A stretch of 64,000 nt of DNA from Pseudooceanicola algae (GTDB lineage Bacteria > Pseudomonadota > Alphaproteobacteria > Rhodobacterales > Rhodobacteraceae): positions 3,229,001 through 3,293,000 of the forward strand of contig NZ_CP060436.1 in NCBI RefSeq assembly GCF_003590145.2, given 5' to 3'. Positions 17,611 to 27,655 of the stretch are shown one piece after another (position 1 is the first letter of the stretch; each line of letters opens with the position of its first letter). Below the pieces are notes generated by a model. That model saw only the letters and a list, made by a program, of their open reading frames with translations. It was not told where the DNA came from and made no database searches. The translations under genes were made by a program, and so were the position numbers.

Positions 17611-18699
17611 ATGAGCACCCGCATGTCAGAGCTTTACCGCACCCGCGTCGCCGATGGCACGATCCGGCCCGATCCGGCGCAGGAAAGTGTCCTGCCGGAA
17701 TTCGACCGCATCGAGGCCGCGCTTGCCGCTGCCCCGGAACCCGCCCGGCGCGGCCTGTTCCGCAAGGCCAAGCCACCCGAGCCGGTCCGGGGGCTGTACC
17801 TTTGGGGCGGGGTCGGACGGGGCAAGTCGATGCTGATGGATCTGTTCGTCGAAAGCCTCGACGTGCCGGTGCGCCGGGTGCATTTCCATGCCTTCATGCA
17901 GGAAATCCACGAAGGGCTGAACGAGGCCCGCAAGGCCAATACCGAAGACAGCCTGGCCCCGGTCGCCGCTGGCATCGCGCAAAGCGTCAAGGTGCTGGCC
18001 TTCGACGAGATGCAGATCACCGATATCACCGATGCGATGATCGTCGGCCGCCTGTTCGAGGCGCTGTTTGCCGCCGGGGTCGTGATCGTGACCACGTCGA
18101 ACCGGGTGCCGGACGATCTTTACAAGAACGGGCTGAACCGGCAGCTTTTCCTGCCCTTCATCGCACTGATCAAGGAACGCCTTGTGGTGCATGAACTGGC
18201 CAGCCCGCATGACTACCGGCAGAACAGGCTGGAAGGCGGGCAGGTCTATTTCGCCCCTGCCGATGCCGAGGCGCGGCGCAAGATCGACGCGATCTGGCAG
18301 GATCTTACGGGCGGTGATGCCGCGCCGCTGGTGCTGACCGTAAAGGGGCGCGAGGTCGTGCTGCCCGCCTATCGCAATGGCGTTGCACGGGCGCAGTTTC
18401 ACGATCTGTGCGGGGCCATGTTGGGGCCGGGCGACTACCTTTCGGTGGCCCGCGCGGTCAAGGTTCTGGTGCTCGAGAATATCCCCTGTCTGGGGCGGTC
18501 GAACTTCAACGAGGCCAAGCGCTTCGTGACGTTGGTCGATGCCCTTTACGAAGCGCAGGTGCGGCTGATCTGTTCGGCGGCCGACGACCCTGAAAGCCTG
18601 TATCTGGAAGGTGAGGGGGTGTTTGAATTCGAACGCACCGCAAGCCGCCTGCGCGAAATGCAGGACAAGGACTGGGGCCGGGATGCGGATGCAGGCTGA
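17611..18699 (+). CDS. zapE: Cell division protein ZapE (AFG1-type ATPase)
   Basis: P-loop ATPase of the AFG1/LACE1 family, which in E. coli acts on the Z-ring late in division. The 362-residue protein has Walker A GGVGRGKS, HFHAFMQEIH, Walker B VLAFDEMQITD and the sensor VTTSNRVPDDLYKNGLNR. Two nearby starts are possible (ATG 17611 and 17623), both with weak ribosome-binding sites. A clear terminator follows 41 bp after the stop. Confidence 0.92.
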   Translation: MSTRMSELYRTRVADGTIRPDPAQESVLPEFDRIEAALAAAPEPARRGLFRKAKPPEPVRGLYLWGGVGRGKSMLMDLFVESLDVPVRRVHFHAFMQEIHEGLNEARKANTEDSLAPVAAGIAQSVKVLAFDEMQITDITDAMIVGRLFEALFAAGVVIVTTSNRVPDDLYKNGLNRQLFLPFIALIKERLVVHELASPHDYRQNRLEGGQVYFAPADAEARRKIDAIWQDLTGGDAAPLVLTVKGREVVLPAYRNGVARAQFHDLCGAMLGPGDYLSVARAVKVLVLENIPCLGRSNFNEAKRFVTLVDALYEAQVRLICSAADDPESLYLEGEGVFEFERTASRLREMQDKDWGRDADAG

Positions 18700-18740
18700 G
18701 GTCCGGGACTGAACGTGGGTCCCTGGGGGGCGCAAAGGAA

Positions 18741-18770
18741 GGGGGTCGTTGAACCGACCCCCTGTTTTTT
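18741..18770 (+). terminator. Rho-independent terminator of zapE
   Basis: Perfect 8-bp stem GGGGGTCG (18741-18748) with CGACCCCC (18755-18762), loop TTGAAC, then TGTTTTTT. Confidence 0.9.
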
Positions 18771-18873
18771 GCCCGATGGTCCCAAGTGCCGTAGGTCGCG
18801 TCACACCGGTTGTCTGCTGTCTCGGAGGTCGGCGTCGTCTGGAGAATGTCTTGTTTCTATTGAAAGGTTAGCC

Positions 18874-18960
18874 GAATCGAGGCGAATCGGTCAACCGAAA
18901 CCGAATCGTTTTCCGCCAGTCAGCCCGGACTGCGGTCTGGGTGATTCGGAAAGCCGATTC
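18874..18960. other. Cluster of five GANTC sites in a gene-free stretch
   Basis: The 334 bp between zapE and folC (18700-19033) hold no gene. Besides the zapE terminator they contain five GANTC sites in 87 bp (18874, 18884, 18903, 18943, 18956), most embedded in repeated CCGAATCG/GATTCGG words. GANTC is the target of the alphaproteobacterial cell-cycle methylase CcrM. The rest of the stretch is featureless. Confidence 0.55.
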
Positions 18961-19033
18961 GGAACAGCGCCTTACACGCCCCAGTTGACGTGAAGAAAAT
19001 TCGGGCAAGGGCCCCCGGGCAGGCCGGATCGGC

Positions 19034-20308
19034 CTAGCCGTTGGCCTCCAGCACGGTACCCGCAAGGTAAAGAGATCCGCAGATCAGCACGCGCGCCGTT
19101 GGGTCGCTGGCCTGAATGGCGGCAAGGGCCGCTTCGACGCTGGCGGCTTCGCTGGCCTCGTATCCGCAATCGCGGGCGGCGGTGGCGGTCTCTGCAGCGC
19201 TGAGCGTGGCGGTGACACCGGGAATCGACACGGCCTGCAGGCTGGTGATCTTCGGGGTAAGCGGGCGCAGGTAGCCGCGCACGTCCTTGGTGTTGAGCAT
19301 GCCGCAGATCATATGGGTGGGCCGCGCGGGCAGGCTGGTCAGATGGGCGGCAAGCGCCGCGCCGGCTGCGGGGTTGTGGCCGCCGTCCAGCAGCAGTTCG
19401 ATCCCCGGGGCGCTGTCGCATAGCGGCCCCTTGCGCAGTCGTTGCAGGCGGGCGGGCCATTCAGCCTGTGTCACGGCGGCTTCGCAGGCGGCGGCGTCAA
19501 AACCCAGATGACGCAGGGCGGCCACGGCGGCCCCGGCGTTTTGCAACTGATGCGCGCCGGGCAGGTTGGGCAGCGGCAGGTCGAGCAACCCGTTCAGGTC
19601 CTGAACGACCATCCGGCCATGTTCGCTCCAGACCTGCCAGTCCTGACCATGGACCAGCAGCGTCGCGCCGGTTTCGGCGGCGCGGGTTTCCAGCACCTCC
19701 AGCGCTTCGGGCTGCTGGGGGCCGACGATGCAGGGCACGCCGGGCTTCAGGATGCCGGCCTTTTCGGCGGCGATCTGCGCGATCGTGTCCCCGAGAAAGC
19801 TTTCGTGATCCATGGAGATCGGCGTGATCACCGTCAGCGCGGGCCGGGCGACGACATTGGTCGCATCCAGGCGCCCGCCAAGGCCGGTTTCCAGCAGGCA
19901 CCAATCGGCCGGGGTGCGGGCAAAGGCCAGCAGGGCGGCGCAGGTGGTGATCTCGAAATAGGTGATCGCATCGGGGCCATTGGCGGCCAGGCATTCATCC
20001 AGCAGCGCCGACAGGGCGTCTTCGGAAATCAGTTCTCCTGCCAGACGGATGCGTTCGTGAAATCGCACAAGGTGGGGCGAGGTATAGGCATGGGTGCTTT
20101 GGCCCGCGCCTTCTATCCCGGCGCGCAGCATCGCCTGGGTCGAGCCCTTGCCGTTCGTGCCCGCCAGGTGGATGACCGGCGGCAGGCGGTCTTCGGGATG
20201 GTCCAGCGCGGCAAGCAGGCGCCAGACCCGGTCCAGCACCAGGTCGATGACCTTCGGATGCAACTGCATCATCCGGTCCAGCAGCGCATCGGAAGATCCG
20301 TCGCTCAC
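19034..20308 (-). CDS. folC: Bifunctional folylpolyglutamate/dihydrofolate synthase
   Basis: ATP-dependent ligase adding glutamate to dihydropteroate and folates. The 424-residue protein has the P-loop [11 protein letters not shown], the [13 protein letters not shown] region, the [10 protein letters not shown] motif and DGGHNP, all typical of FolC. The GTG start overlaps the accD stop by 4 bp (GTGA), so it is translationally coupled to accD, an arrangement widespread in bacteria. Confidence 0.95.
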   Translation of the reverse strand: MSDGSSDALLDRMMQLHPKVIDLVLDRVWRLLAALDHPEDRLPPVIHLAGTNGKGSTQAMLRAGIEGAGQSTHAYTSPHLVRFHERIRLAGELISEDALSALLDECLAANGPDAITYFEITTCAALLAFARTPADWCLLETGLGGRLDATNVVARPALTVITPISMDHESFLGDTIAQIAAEKAGILKPGVPCIVGPQQPEALEVLETRAAETGATLLVHGQDWQVWSEHGRMVVQDLNGLLDLPLPNLPGAHQLQNAGAAVAALRHLGFDAAACEAAVTQAEWPARLQRLRKGPLCDSAPGIELLLDGGHNPAAGAALAAHLTSLPARPTHMICGMLNTKDVRGYLRPLTPKITSLQAVSIPGVTATLSAAETATAARDCGYEASEAASVEAALAAIQASDPTARVLICGSLYLAGTVLEANG

Positions 20309-21375
20309 GGCTTGTCTTTGGCTTTCGCGGCGGCAGGTTTGGCAGAGGGGGTCTCAACCGGTTTGGCTGCTGCTTTCGGCTTGTCGCTGGTGGCGGTCCC
20401 GGTCTCGGGCGTGCCCATGTCGCGGGCCAGATCGGCGGCGACCGGGGCGGGGGCATCAGCCTGATCGGCCTCGGCTTCGATCTCGGGCAGGGGGGCGGGG
20501 GGCGGCAGGTCGCCGGCGACGGCAGGCGGCAGGCCGGTCAGCATCCGGGTGATGGTGATCAGCTCGTTCCGCATCTCGGTGCGCGGGGTCACCCGGTCGA
20601 GCATCCCGTGATCAAGCAGGTATTCGGCGCGCTGGAAGCCCTCGGGCAGCTTTTCGCGGATCGTCTGTTCGATGACGCGCGGCCCGGCAAAGCAGATCAG
20701 CGCGTTGGGTTCCGCGATATGGACATCGCCCAGCATTGCGTAGCTGGCGGTGACGCCCCCGGTGGTGGGGTGGGTCAGCACGACGATATACGGCAGGCCG
20801 GCTTCCTTCAGCATCTGCACGGCCACGGTTGTGCGCGGCATCTGCATCAGCGACAGGATGCCTTCCTGCATCCGGGCGCCCCCGGCGGCCGAGAACAGGA
20901 TCAGCGGGCATTTGCGTTCGACGGCGCGTTTGGCGGCGGCGATGATCGCATTGCCGACGAACATCCCCATGGAGCCACCCATGAAGCTGAAGTCCTGCGC
21001 GGCCAGAACCACGGGCGCGCGGCCCATGTCGCCTTCGGCCACCAGCATGGCTTCGTCTTCGCCGGTCTTCTTCTGCGCCGCCCGCATCCGGTCGGGATAG
21101 CGTTTCTGGTCACGGAACTGCAGCGGGTCATGCACCGGCTCGGGGATGTCGACCTCGGTAAAGATTCCGCCGTCGAACAGCGACTGGAACCGCTGGCGCG
21201 GCGAGATCGCCATGTGGTGGCCGCAGCTTGGACAGACATTCAGATTGTCGCTGAGCTCGCGGTGGAACAGCATGGTGCCGCAGCTGTCGCACTTGGACCA
21301 AAGGTTCTCGGGCACATCCCGGCGCGCAAAGATCGAATTGATTCGAGGCCGGACGTAGTTGGTGATCCAGTTCAT
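20305..21375 (-). CDS. accD: Acetyl-CoA carboxylase carboxyltransferase subunit beta
   Basis: Beta subunit of the carboxyltransferase that makes malonyl-CoA for fatty acid synthesis. The N-terminal zinc ribbon has Cys29, Cys32, Cys48 and Cys51, followed by the carboxyltransferase core ([38 protein letters not shown]). At 356 residues it is longer than many homologues because of a C-terminal Pro/Ala/Lys-rich tail (~290-356) that looks disordered. It is the first gene of an accD-folC operon. Confidence 0.97.
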   Translation of the reverse strand: MNWITNYVRPRINSIFARRDVPENLWSKCDSCGTMLFHRELSDNLNVCPSCGHHMAISPRQRFQSLFDGGIFTEVDIPEPVHDPLQFRDQKRYPDRMRAAQKKTGEDEAMLVAEGDMGRAPVVLAAQDFSFMGGSMGMFVGNAIIAAAKRAVERKCPLILFSAAGGARMQEGILSLMQMPRTTVAVQMLKEAGLPYIVVLTHPTTGGVTASYAMLGDVHIAEPNALICFAGPRVIEQTIREKLPEGFQRAEYLLDHGMLDRVTPRTEMRNELITITRMLTGLPPAVAGDLPPPAPLPEIEAEADQADAPAPVAADLARDMGTPETGTATSDKPKAAAKPVETPSAKPAAAKAKDKP

Positions 21376-21437
21376 CGGCGGCGTTCCCCCGGTTTCGATT
21401 AGGCCCCCCAGATAAGGGGCGGCGGCGCGGAATGCAA

Positions 21438-22370
21438 TCAGCGCCTTATGGCAAGTCGCGTGGCAAGCCAGGCGACAAGGATCAGGGCCAGTTCCATCAG
21501 CAGTTGCGGCGTGACAACCGGACCGATGGCGTCGATGGTGTCCTGCGGTTCGGTCAGGGTCAGTTCGGGGTAGAGGAACAGCGCCAGCCCGGAATCAAGG
21601 GCACCGGCATCGGCGAAGAACAGGAAGGCATAGGCGTTGTTGGCCATGTGCAACCCGATTGCGGGCCCAAGCGATCCGCTGCGCGCGGTCAGGTCGCTGC
21701 AGGCAAGGCCAAAGCAGAAGGCCCATATCACATAGCGCAGGTTGTCCACCGTCTCGGCGCCTTGTTCCCAATGCACCCAGGCGAACAGCAGGTTCGGCAG
21801 GATCAGCCAGACCCGCGGATCGGGCAGGCGGGCGGCGATCTGCTGCTGGATATAGCCGCGATAAAACATCTCTTCCGCGCCCGTCTGCACCAGCAGGGCC
21901 AGCAGGGCAAAGGGCAGCAGGGCGATCCAGGCGGCAATGTTGCGGTGGCTCTCGATCCCATGGAAGTCGATCCAGGGCGGCAGGATCTGGATCAGGACAT
22001 AGACAGCGGCGGCGCCGAAAAAGGCCGGGAACATCAGTCGCATCCGGTCCCAGGGGCCGAACAGGCTGACCGGGCGGCGCAGGTGCAGCCGGGTCACGAT
22101 CAGCATCAGGGCCAGGCCGAGCATCCCGAAGGACAGCAATTGCAGGATCAGCGCGACGCCGGTGTCGCCGTAATAGACCGCATCGGCCAGGCTGGGCGAG
22201 ACCCGCAGTAGCAGCCGGTCCAGCCCCGACATGCCGAAGGCGAACAGAAGCTCCGCCAGAAGGATACCGATCAGCAACCGCCCGATCTGGCAACGATAGC
22301 GCGCCGGGGCGACAAAGCTTTCGTGCGCCGCATAGGCCGGGATGCTGGGCGCGGACCAGGGCGCGGTCAT
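21438..22370 (-). CDS. CPBP family intramembrane metalloprotease (second of pair)
   Basis: Multi-pass membrane protein of 310 residues of the CAAX protease/bacteriocin-processing (ABI) family. Motif 1 is EEMFYRGY (Glu-Glu and Arg), motif 2 FAWVHW (His) and motif 3 HMANNAYAF (His, Asn). The ATG at 22370 overlaps the stop of the upstream paralogue by 4 bp, which decides the start over 22400. Substrates of such bacterial enzymes are mostly unknown. Tandem duplication with its neighbour is evident from shared motifs and layout. Confidence 0.88.
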   Translation of the reverse strand: MTAPWSAPSIPAYAAHESFVAPARYRCQIGRLLIGILLAELLFAFGMSGLDRLLLRVSPSLADAVYYGDTGVALILQLLSFGMLGLALMLIVTRLHLRRPVSLFGPWDRMRLMFPAFFGAAAVYVLIQILPPWIDFHGIESHRNIAAWIALLPFALLALLVQTGAEEMFYRGYIQQQIAARLPDPRVWLILPNLLFAWVHWEQGAETVDNLRYVIWAFCFGLACSDLTARSGSLGPAIGLHMANNAYAFLFFADAGALDSGLALFLYPELTLTEPQDTIDAIGPVVTPQLLMELALILVAWLATRLAIRR

Positions 22371-23209
22371 CGCCGCAGCACCAGCCGGGCGGTCAGCCAC
22401 AGCACCAGCGTCGTCGCAAGGTCGATGGGAATGAAGGGGCGCAGGGCCGGATCGGCAGAGGCCACGGGCAGGTGGAACAACGCCAGCCCGCCCAGCCCGT
22501 CGGGCAGCGCCAGCAGCAGCACGCCGAAGATGTTGTTGGCCAGATGCAACGCGATTGCCGGCCCCAACGTGCCGCTGCGCCGGGTCAGATCCGCCGCCGC
22601 GAGGCCAAAGACCGTGGCCGTCAGCACGAACAGCCAGCCGTTGTCCCCGGCCGAGCTCTGGAAGTGCAGCGCGCCGAACAGGACCGAGGGCAGCAGCGCC
22701 CAGATCGCCGGACTGGCAAAGCGCGCCGCCAGACGGGATTGCAGGTAGCCGCGAAACAACAGTTCCTCGGCGCTGACCTGGATCATCAGCAGCGGCAGGG
22801 CCAACGGCAGCAGCCGGGCCCAGTCGGGCAGGCTCATGTAGCGGATCGGGGTCAGGTCACGCGGCAGCGGCATCATCCAGACCAGCCCGAGCATCAGCAT
22901 CACCGCACCGAAACAGCGCAGCCCCTGGCGCAGGGCGATATCGGGCGTGCCGATCAGCCGGACCAGGGGGCGCTGGTGCAGGGTACGCATCATCAGGGCC
23001 ACCGCCAGGATCGCCACGATGAAGGACCCCAGCATGGTCAGGGTCAGCCCCTGCGGATCCTGCGGCTGGGGCATGGCCAGAAACCATACCGCGCTGAACG
23101 CGACATAGAAGAGGGCGAACAGGATGAACCCCAGCCCGGTGCGCCACAGGGCAACGGGGGCGTCGGTCCAAAGCTCTGGCAGCGGTGCGCGGGCGGGGGG
23201 CGGTGTCAT
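22367..23209 (-). CDS. CPBP family intramembrane metalloprotease (first of pair)
   Basis: Membrane protein of 280 residues with about seven to eight hydrophobic segments and the CPBP motifs [14 protein letters not shown] and HLANNIF. It shares domain layout, motif spacing and the phrase DLTxRSGxLGPAI with the next gene, with which it overlaps by 4 bp, so the two look like a co-translated paralogous pair. It is divergent from ilvD. Confidence 0.88.
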   Translation of the reverse strand: MTPPPARAPLPELWTDAPVALWRTGLGFILFALFYVAFSAVWFLAMPQPQDPQGLTLTMLGSFIVAILAVALMMRTLHQRPLVRLIGTPDIALRQGLRCFGAVMLMLGLVWMMPLPRDLTPIRYMSLPDWARLLPLALPLLMIQVSAEELLFRGYLQSRLAARFASPAIWALLPSVLFGALHFQSSAGDNGWLFVLTATVFGLAAADLTRRSGTLGPAIALHLANNIFGVLLLALPDGLGGLALFHLPVASADPALRPFIPIDLATTLVLWLTARLVLRR

Positions 23210-23454
23210 GGCGGCAAGCTATCTCTCTGCTGCGATGGGGGCAATCGCCGCCGAATGCGACCTTTGGCCGTTCCGGGGGCTTCGGGGCCGCTGTCCTCCG
23301 GCCCCGGACGTCCGGCAGAAACCAGCCCAGCCCGCCAACCGCCCCGTCTTGTACCGCGCCAATGGCTGTCTTATGCCCTTTTCAGCCATTTTTCACGGCT
23401 CGGGGCGCCTCTGTGCGCGCTTCGGGTCGGTTGTATCGGGGGAGGGATCGCCAG

Positions 23455-25212
23455 ATGACGAAATTCGACAAGGCGCGGCTGCCCAGCCGTCACGTCACCG
23501 AAGGCCCGGCGCGGGCACCGCATCGGTCCTACCTCTACGCCATGGGCCTGTCCGAGACCGAGATCCATCAGCCCCTGGTCGGCGTCGCCACCTGCTGGAA
23601 CGAGGCCGCGCCCTGCAATATTTCGCTGAACCGTCAAGCTCAGGCGGTGAAGATGGGGGTGAAGGCCGGCGAAGGCACGCCACGGGAATTCACCACGATC
23701 ACCGTCACCGACGGCATCGCCATGGGTCACGAAGGCATGCGGTCCTCTCTGGCCTCGCGCGAAGCCATTGCGGACACGGTCGAACTGACCATGCGTGGCC
23801 ATTGCTACGACGCCATCGTCGGCCTTGCGGGTTGCGACAAGTCGCTGCCGGGCATGATGATGGCCATGGTGCGGCTGAACGTGCCCTCGGTCTTCATCTA
23901 CGGCGGGTCGATCCTGCCGGGCAAGGCGCCCCAGGTCGACGAGATCCCCGAGGATTTCCGCAGCCGCGACCTGACCGTGCAGGATATGTTCGAAGCGGTC
24001 GGGCGGCACCAGAACCAGGCAATGTCGAGCGCCGCTCTGGATATGCTCGAACGGGTGGCCTGTCCGTCGTCCGGGGCCTGCGGGGGCCAGTTCACCGCCA
24101 ACACCATGGCCTGCGTCTCTGAGGCCATCGGGCTGGCGCTGATGAATTCGTCCGGAATGCCGGCCCCTTACGAAAGCCGCGATCAATATGGCGAGGCCTC
24201 GGGTCAGGCGGTCATGGCGCTGGTGGAACGCAACATCCGCGCCCGGGACATCGTGACGAAGGAATCGCTGATCAATGCCGCCCGCGTCGTGGCCTGCACC
24301 GGCGGGTCGACCAACGCCGGGCTGCACCTGCCGGCCATCGCCCATGAGGCGGGGATCGACTTCGACCTGTTCGACGTCTGCGACATCTTCCGCGAAACGC
24401 CGTATTTCGTGAACCTGAAACCGGGCGGCGACTATGTGGCAAAGGATCTGTTCGATGCCGGCGGCATCCCCGTGGTGCTGAAGGAACTGGATCGCGCCGG
24501 GCTGATCCACCGCGATTGCCTGACCGTCAGCGGCCTGTCCATCGGCGAGGAAATCGACCGCATCACCCGCAAGATCGACGGCAAGGTCATCCATGCCATC
24601 GACGCGCCGATCACCGCCACCGGCGGGGTCGTCGGGCTGAAGGGCAACCTTGCCCCGGAAGGCGCCATCGTGAAGGTCGCGGGCATGAGCCCTGAACAGC
24701 AGGTCTTTACCGGCCCCGCTCGGGTCTTTGAATGCGAAGAGGACGCCTTCGAGGCGGTCCAGCAACGCGCCTACGCCGAAGGCGACGTGATCGTGATCCG
24801 CAACGAAGGTCCTGCGGGCGGGCCCGGCATGCGCGAGATGCTGGCAACCACCGCCGCCCTGTCCGGTCAGGGCATGGGCAAGAAGGTGGCGCTGATCACC
24901 GACGGGCGCTTTTCCGGGGCGACGCGGGGTTTCTGCGTCGGCCATGTCGGCCCCGAAGCCGCCCATTGCGGCCCCATCGCCCTGCTTCGGGACGGCGATA
25001 TCATCACCATCGACGCGATCAGCGGCACCATTGATGCCGATCTCTCTGTCGCCGACCTGGCCGACCGCAAGGCCGCCTGGACCGGCCCACGCGAGACGAT
25101 CTATGCCTCTGGTGCCTTGTGGAAATATGCCCGGCAGGTCGGCTCGACCCGGCTGGGCGCAGTGACCCATCCGGGCGGCAAGGCCGAAAAACATGTCTAT
25201 GCGGATCTATAG
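23455..25212 (+). CDS. ilvD: Dihydroxy-acid dehydratase
   Basis: Iron-sulfur dehydratase in valine, isoleucine and pantothenate synthesis. The 585-residue chain has Fe-S cysteines in GCDKSLPG and [14 protein letters not shown], a third Cys in ATCWN, and the [19 protein letters not shown] block. The start at 23455 follows GGGGGAGGG and matches homologues, unlike earlier in-frame starts within the CPBP promoter region. The 3' end lies within a few bases of, or overlaps, the lipoprotein gene start. Confidence 0.97.
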   Translation: MTKFDKARLPSRHVTEGPARAPHRSYLYAMGLSETEIHQPLVGVATCWNEAAPCNISLNRQAQAVKMGVKAGEGTPREFTTITVTDGIAMGHEGMRSSLASREAIADTVELTMRGHCYDAIVGLAGCDKSLPGMMMAMVRLNVPSVFIYGGSILPGKAPQVDEIPEDFRSRDLTVQDMFEAVGRHQNQAMSSAALDMLERVACPSSGACGGQFTANTMACVSEAIGLALMNSSGMPAPYESRDQYGEASGQAVMALVERNIRARDIVTKESLINAARVVACTGGSTNAGLHLPAIAHEAGIDFDLFDVCDIFRETPYFVNLKPGGDYVAKDLFDAGGIPVVLKELDRAGLIHRDCLTVSGLSIGEEIDRITRKIDGKVIHAIDAPITATGGVVGLKGNLAPEGAIVKVAGMSPEQQVFTGPARVFECEEDAFEAVQQRAYAEGDVIVIRNEGPAGGPGMREMLATTAALSGQGMGKKVALITDGRFSGATRGFCVGHVGPEAAHCGPIALLRDGDIITIDAISGTIDADLSVADLADRKAAWTGPRETIYASGALWKYARQVGSTRLGAVTHPGGKAEKHVYADL

Positions 25213-25216
25213 ATCT

Positions 25217-25903
25217 ATGGCTGCCGGGCGTTCCGCGGCGCCGCGGCCGGTCGGTGGGGTGGCCCGCCGCCCGGTGCGGCGCCTGCGCGGCGTGATGGTT
25301 GCGGGCCTTCTTGGCATCGGGCTGCTGGCGGGCTGTGCAGAGGCGCCACAGGGGGATGACTCGCTGGGGTTCGTGTCCTCGGGGCAAAAGTCGGGCGGCA
25401 GCGGCGTCGCCGCGGTGGGGCTGGTCGGCGGCAATGTCGTGGTGAAGGGCCCGCGCGGCTATTGCGTCGAACGCGACTCGATCCGCAATGGCGACGGCAG
25501 CGCCTTTGCCATGCTGGCCCGTTGCGATCTGCTGAGCGGGCTGTCTTCCAGCCGCGCTGCCCTCGGCGTGCTGACCGTGACCATCGCGCCCTTTGAAGGG
25601 GCCGACCTGCCGGATGTGCAGGAGTTGGCGCGGGACTTCGGCTCTGGCAGTGTGATCGAGGTCGCGCAGCGCTCGGATGTGCGCATGTTGCATCTGGCCA
25701 GCGGCGGTGATCGCCTGGTCGAGGCCGCCGATCCCCGGCAATGGCGCGGGGCCTTCCTGATCAATGGCCATGTCGTGTCGATGGCGGCCTATGGTCCGCA
25801 GCAAGGCAGCGTGGCCGGACGTGGCGGGCTGAAACTGATGCTGGACCTGGCCGAGGCGATCCGGAAAGCCAGCCCGCGCAATGCCACGCCACCTGTGGAT
25901 TGA
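25217..25903 (+). CDS. Putative lipoprotein
   Basis: Exported protein with a basic Arg-rich N-region and a lipobox LLAGC, giving a mature lipoprotein of about 190 residues with no domain I recognise. Two internal Cys (GYCVER, LARCDLL) could form a disulfide. Starts at 25193 and 25199 overlap ilvD; ATG 25217 lies 5 bp after its stop; ATG 25295 (MVAGLLG) would give a shorter signal. Close coupling to ilvD suggests co-transcription, though a functional link is not evident. Confidence 0.72.
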   Translation: MAAGRSAAPRPVGGVARRPVRRLRGVMVAGLLGIGLLAGCAEAPQGDDSLGFVSSGQKSGGSGVAAVGLVGGNVVVKGPRGYCVERDSIRNGDGSAFAMLARCDLLSGLSSSRAALGVLTVTIAPFEGADLPDVQELARDFGSGSVIEVAQRSDVRMLHLASGGDRLVEAADPRQWRGAFLINGHVVSMAAYGPQQGSVAGRGGLKLMLDLAEAIRKASPRNATPPVD

Positions 25904-26148
25904 ACGCCGCGCCGTACCGTGCGCGATGCCGTGCGCGGCCCGCTGCGTGTTCGGGTCTCGGGCAATCTGCTGTCCGCATTGGCCTGCCCGCTTCATGCCC
26001 ATCGAGCTATTCCTCAAGATGCTGGAACAGCTTCTTTTCCATTGCTTTGCAATCGGGGAACTTGCACCGCGCAGCCGCACGGGCGATAGGTTCATGACCG
26101 GGCAGGCCAGGAACAGCGGCGGCTTCGGTTTCGGCAAGGGGGAAGGGA

Positions 26149-26922
26149 ATGGCGCTTTCTATCCGATCTATGCTGCGCAGGCAGATCGAGCAGCGGGAAT
26201 TCAGCCGCTGGCGATATCGCGCCGCCACGGTCGAAGATACCCGCCTTTCGTTGCTGCGCCGTCAGGTCCTGCAGGCGCAGCGTCTGCGCGCCGAGCTTGA
26301 CCAATTGATCCAGGTTGCCGACAGCCGGCTAGCCTTTCCTGCCGTGGGGGCGAACGGGTTCGACCTGCCTCAGGATACCGATTGGCGCTGGCGTCCCGCC
26401 CTGTGGCGGGGTCCGCTGCCGCGCCCCGGTGTCACCGCCGTCACCTCGGGCGAGGAACTGGGCGAAGAGGTCAAGCTGTTCCACGATTGCGCCGCCCCCG
26501 AGGTCACCCTGCGCCAGATGCGCAATCACAGCGAAAACGACCTTGCGCCCTTCGGCCTGCGGATGGAGGTTTTCGGCTTTACGGGCAGTTTCCTGTCGCT
26601 GGCCGTCGATCTGCCCGCCGAGGCGATTGCCGGTCTGCGCCGCCGGCATCTGGTGCGCGTCGCAGCCCATTTCGATCTGGAGCGCCCGATCGAAATCTTT
26701 GTCCGGCTGAATATCAAGCACGGTCCCAATACCGAAGAACTGGTCGAACCGCTGCCGGGCTCCGGGCCCGAAAGCATGGTGGAATTCGACCTCGCCTATT
26801 CCGAAATCAACGAAAAGCGGATCGAGAAAGCCTGGGTAGACATCATCTTTGGCGATCCGGCGATGAATGCGGTGGCCCTGCGCGACCTGACCTTCAGTCG
26901 CCGTCCGCGCGCCGAATTGTGA
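26149..26922 (+). CDS. DUF6478 family protein
   Basis: 257-residue protein that I place in the Rhodobacteraceae-typical DUF6478 family from the pattern DTDWRWRPALWRGPL and DCAAPEVTLRQMRN. There is an N-terminal basic helical stretch with no signal peptide, then a beta-rich body. Function unknown. GGGGGAAGG precedes the ATG. It is followed after 13 bp by another uncharacterised gene, so the pair forms a small operon. Confidence 0.75.
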   Translation: MALSIRSMLRRQIEQREFSRWRYRAATVEDTRLSLLRRQVLQAQRLRAELDQLIQVADSRLAFPAVGANGFDLPQDTDWRWRPALWRGPLPRPGVTAVTSGEELGEEVKLFHDCAAPEVTLRQMRNHSENDLAPFGLRMEVFGFTGSFLSLAVDLPAEAIAGLRRRHLVRVAAHFDLERPIEIFVRLNIKHGPNTEELVEPLPGSGPESMVEFDLAYSEINEKRIEKAWVDIIFGDPAMNAVALRDLTFSRRPRAEL

Positions 26923-26935
26923 CTGGAGGCCCTGC

Positions 26936-27448
26936 ATGACCGACACCACCCTGATCAAGACCCGACTTGCGGGTGGCACCTGGCAAGGGCTGCTGACTGC
27001 GCGGGGGCGGCGGACGCCCCCGGCCCTGGACGTGCGGGTGGACGACCGCGTGGTCGAAGGGGTCGAATTGACCGCCCCGGAGGCCGGGCCGGGCGTGGAC
27101 GTCGCCAACAGCTGGCTCGTGACCGTGCCGATTCCGGCGGCGGCGATTGCCGATGGGGTGCGGGTCTTTGTCATTCAGGAACAGGAGTCGGGCCGGCTTC
27201 TGAACAGCTTTGCCATCGTCGCCGGAGAGGCGCTTCAGGATCGCCTGATTGCCGAGGTGGAGCTTTTGCGCGCCGAACTCGACATGCTGAAACGGGCGTT
27301 TCGCAACCATTGTGCCACGACCTCGGGCCAGGCGGGGCAGGCTCATGACGATCGCGGCCCGCTGGAAGATCCTCAGGACGGGCCCTGGCGGGACGAGGGC
27401 TGGGAAGAAGACCCCTGGCAGGTCGATCCGGGTCCGGAAGAAACCTAG
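26936..27448 (+). CDS. Hypothetical protein with coiled-coil segment
   Basis: 170 residues, no family recognised. The first ~90 residues look beta-rich, residues ~100-125 form a short heptad-like helix (LIAEVELLRAELDMLKRAF), and the C-terminal ~40 residues are acidic, Pro/Gly/Trp-rich and probably disordered. No signal or membrane segment. It lies 13 bp after the DUF6478 gene, GGAGG precedes the ATG, and the two proteins probably act together. Confidence 0.7.
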   Translation: MTDTTLIKTRLAGGTWQGLLTARGRRTPPALDVRVDDRVVEGVELTAPEAGPGVDVANSWLVTVPIPAAAIADGVRVFVIQEQESGRLLNSFAIVAGEALQDRLIAEVELLRAELDMLKRAFRNHCATTSGQAGQAHDDRGPLEDPQDGPWRDEGWEEDPWQVDPGPEET

Positions 27449-27612
27449 AAACGGCCCGGCCGTGATCGAGCCGAGTGCGCTGCAGGGGCCTCGACTCCCA
27501 ATGGCGCAAGGCGCTGCCGACCCTTCAAACCCGGCATTTTCGTTTCTCTTTGGGCGACGATCCCGACGATTACCCTGATATTGTCCATGCTCTGCCCCTT
27601 TCTTGCCAGATT

Positions 27613-27630
27613 TGACGCCAATAAACGTCA
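27613..27630. promoter_or_regulatory. Inverted repeat upstream of lysR gene
   Basis: TGACG-N8-CGTCA inverted repeat ending 26 bp before the LysR start. It is placed like an autoregulatory operator; no other evidence. Confidence 0.35.
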
Positions 27631-27655
27631 TGTTCGGGAACAGGCAGGCGGGCAT

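Noticed and set aside
20305-20480. Frameshift in the 3' part of accD because of its odd Pro/Ala/Lys tail
   Set aside because: The frame is continuous, ends in a normal GTGA overlap with folC, and such disordered tails occur in AccD of this lineage.
23371-25194. 607-codon frame antisense to ilvD
   Set aside because: Shadow of ilvD; low-complexity composition and no ribosome-binding site.
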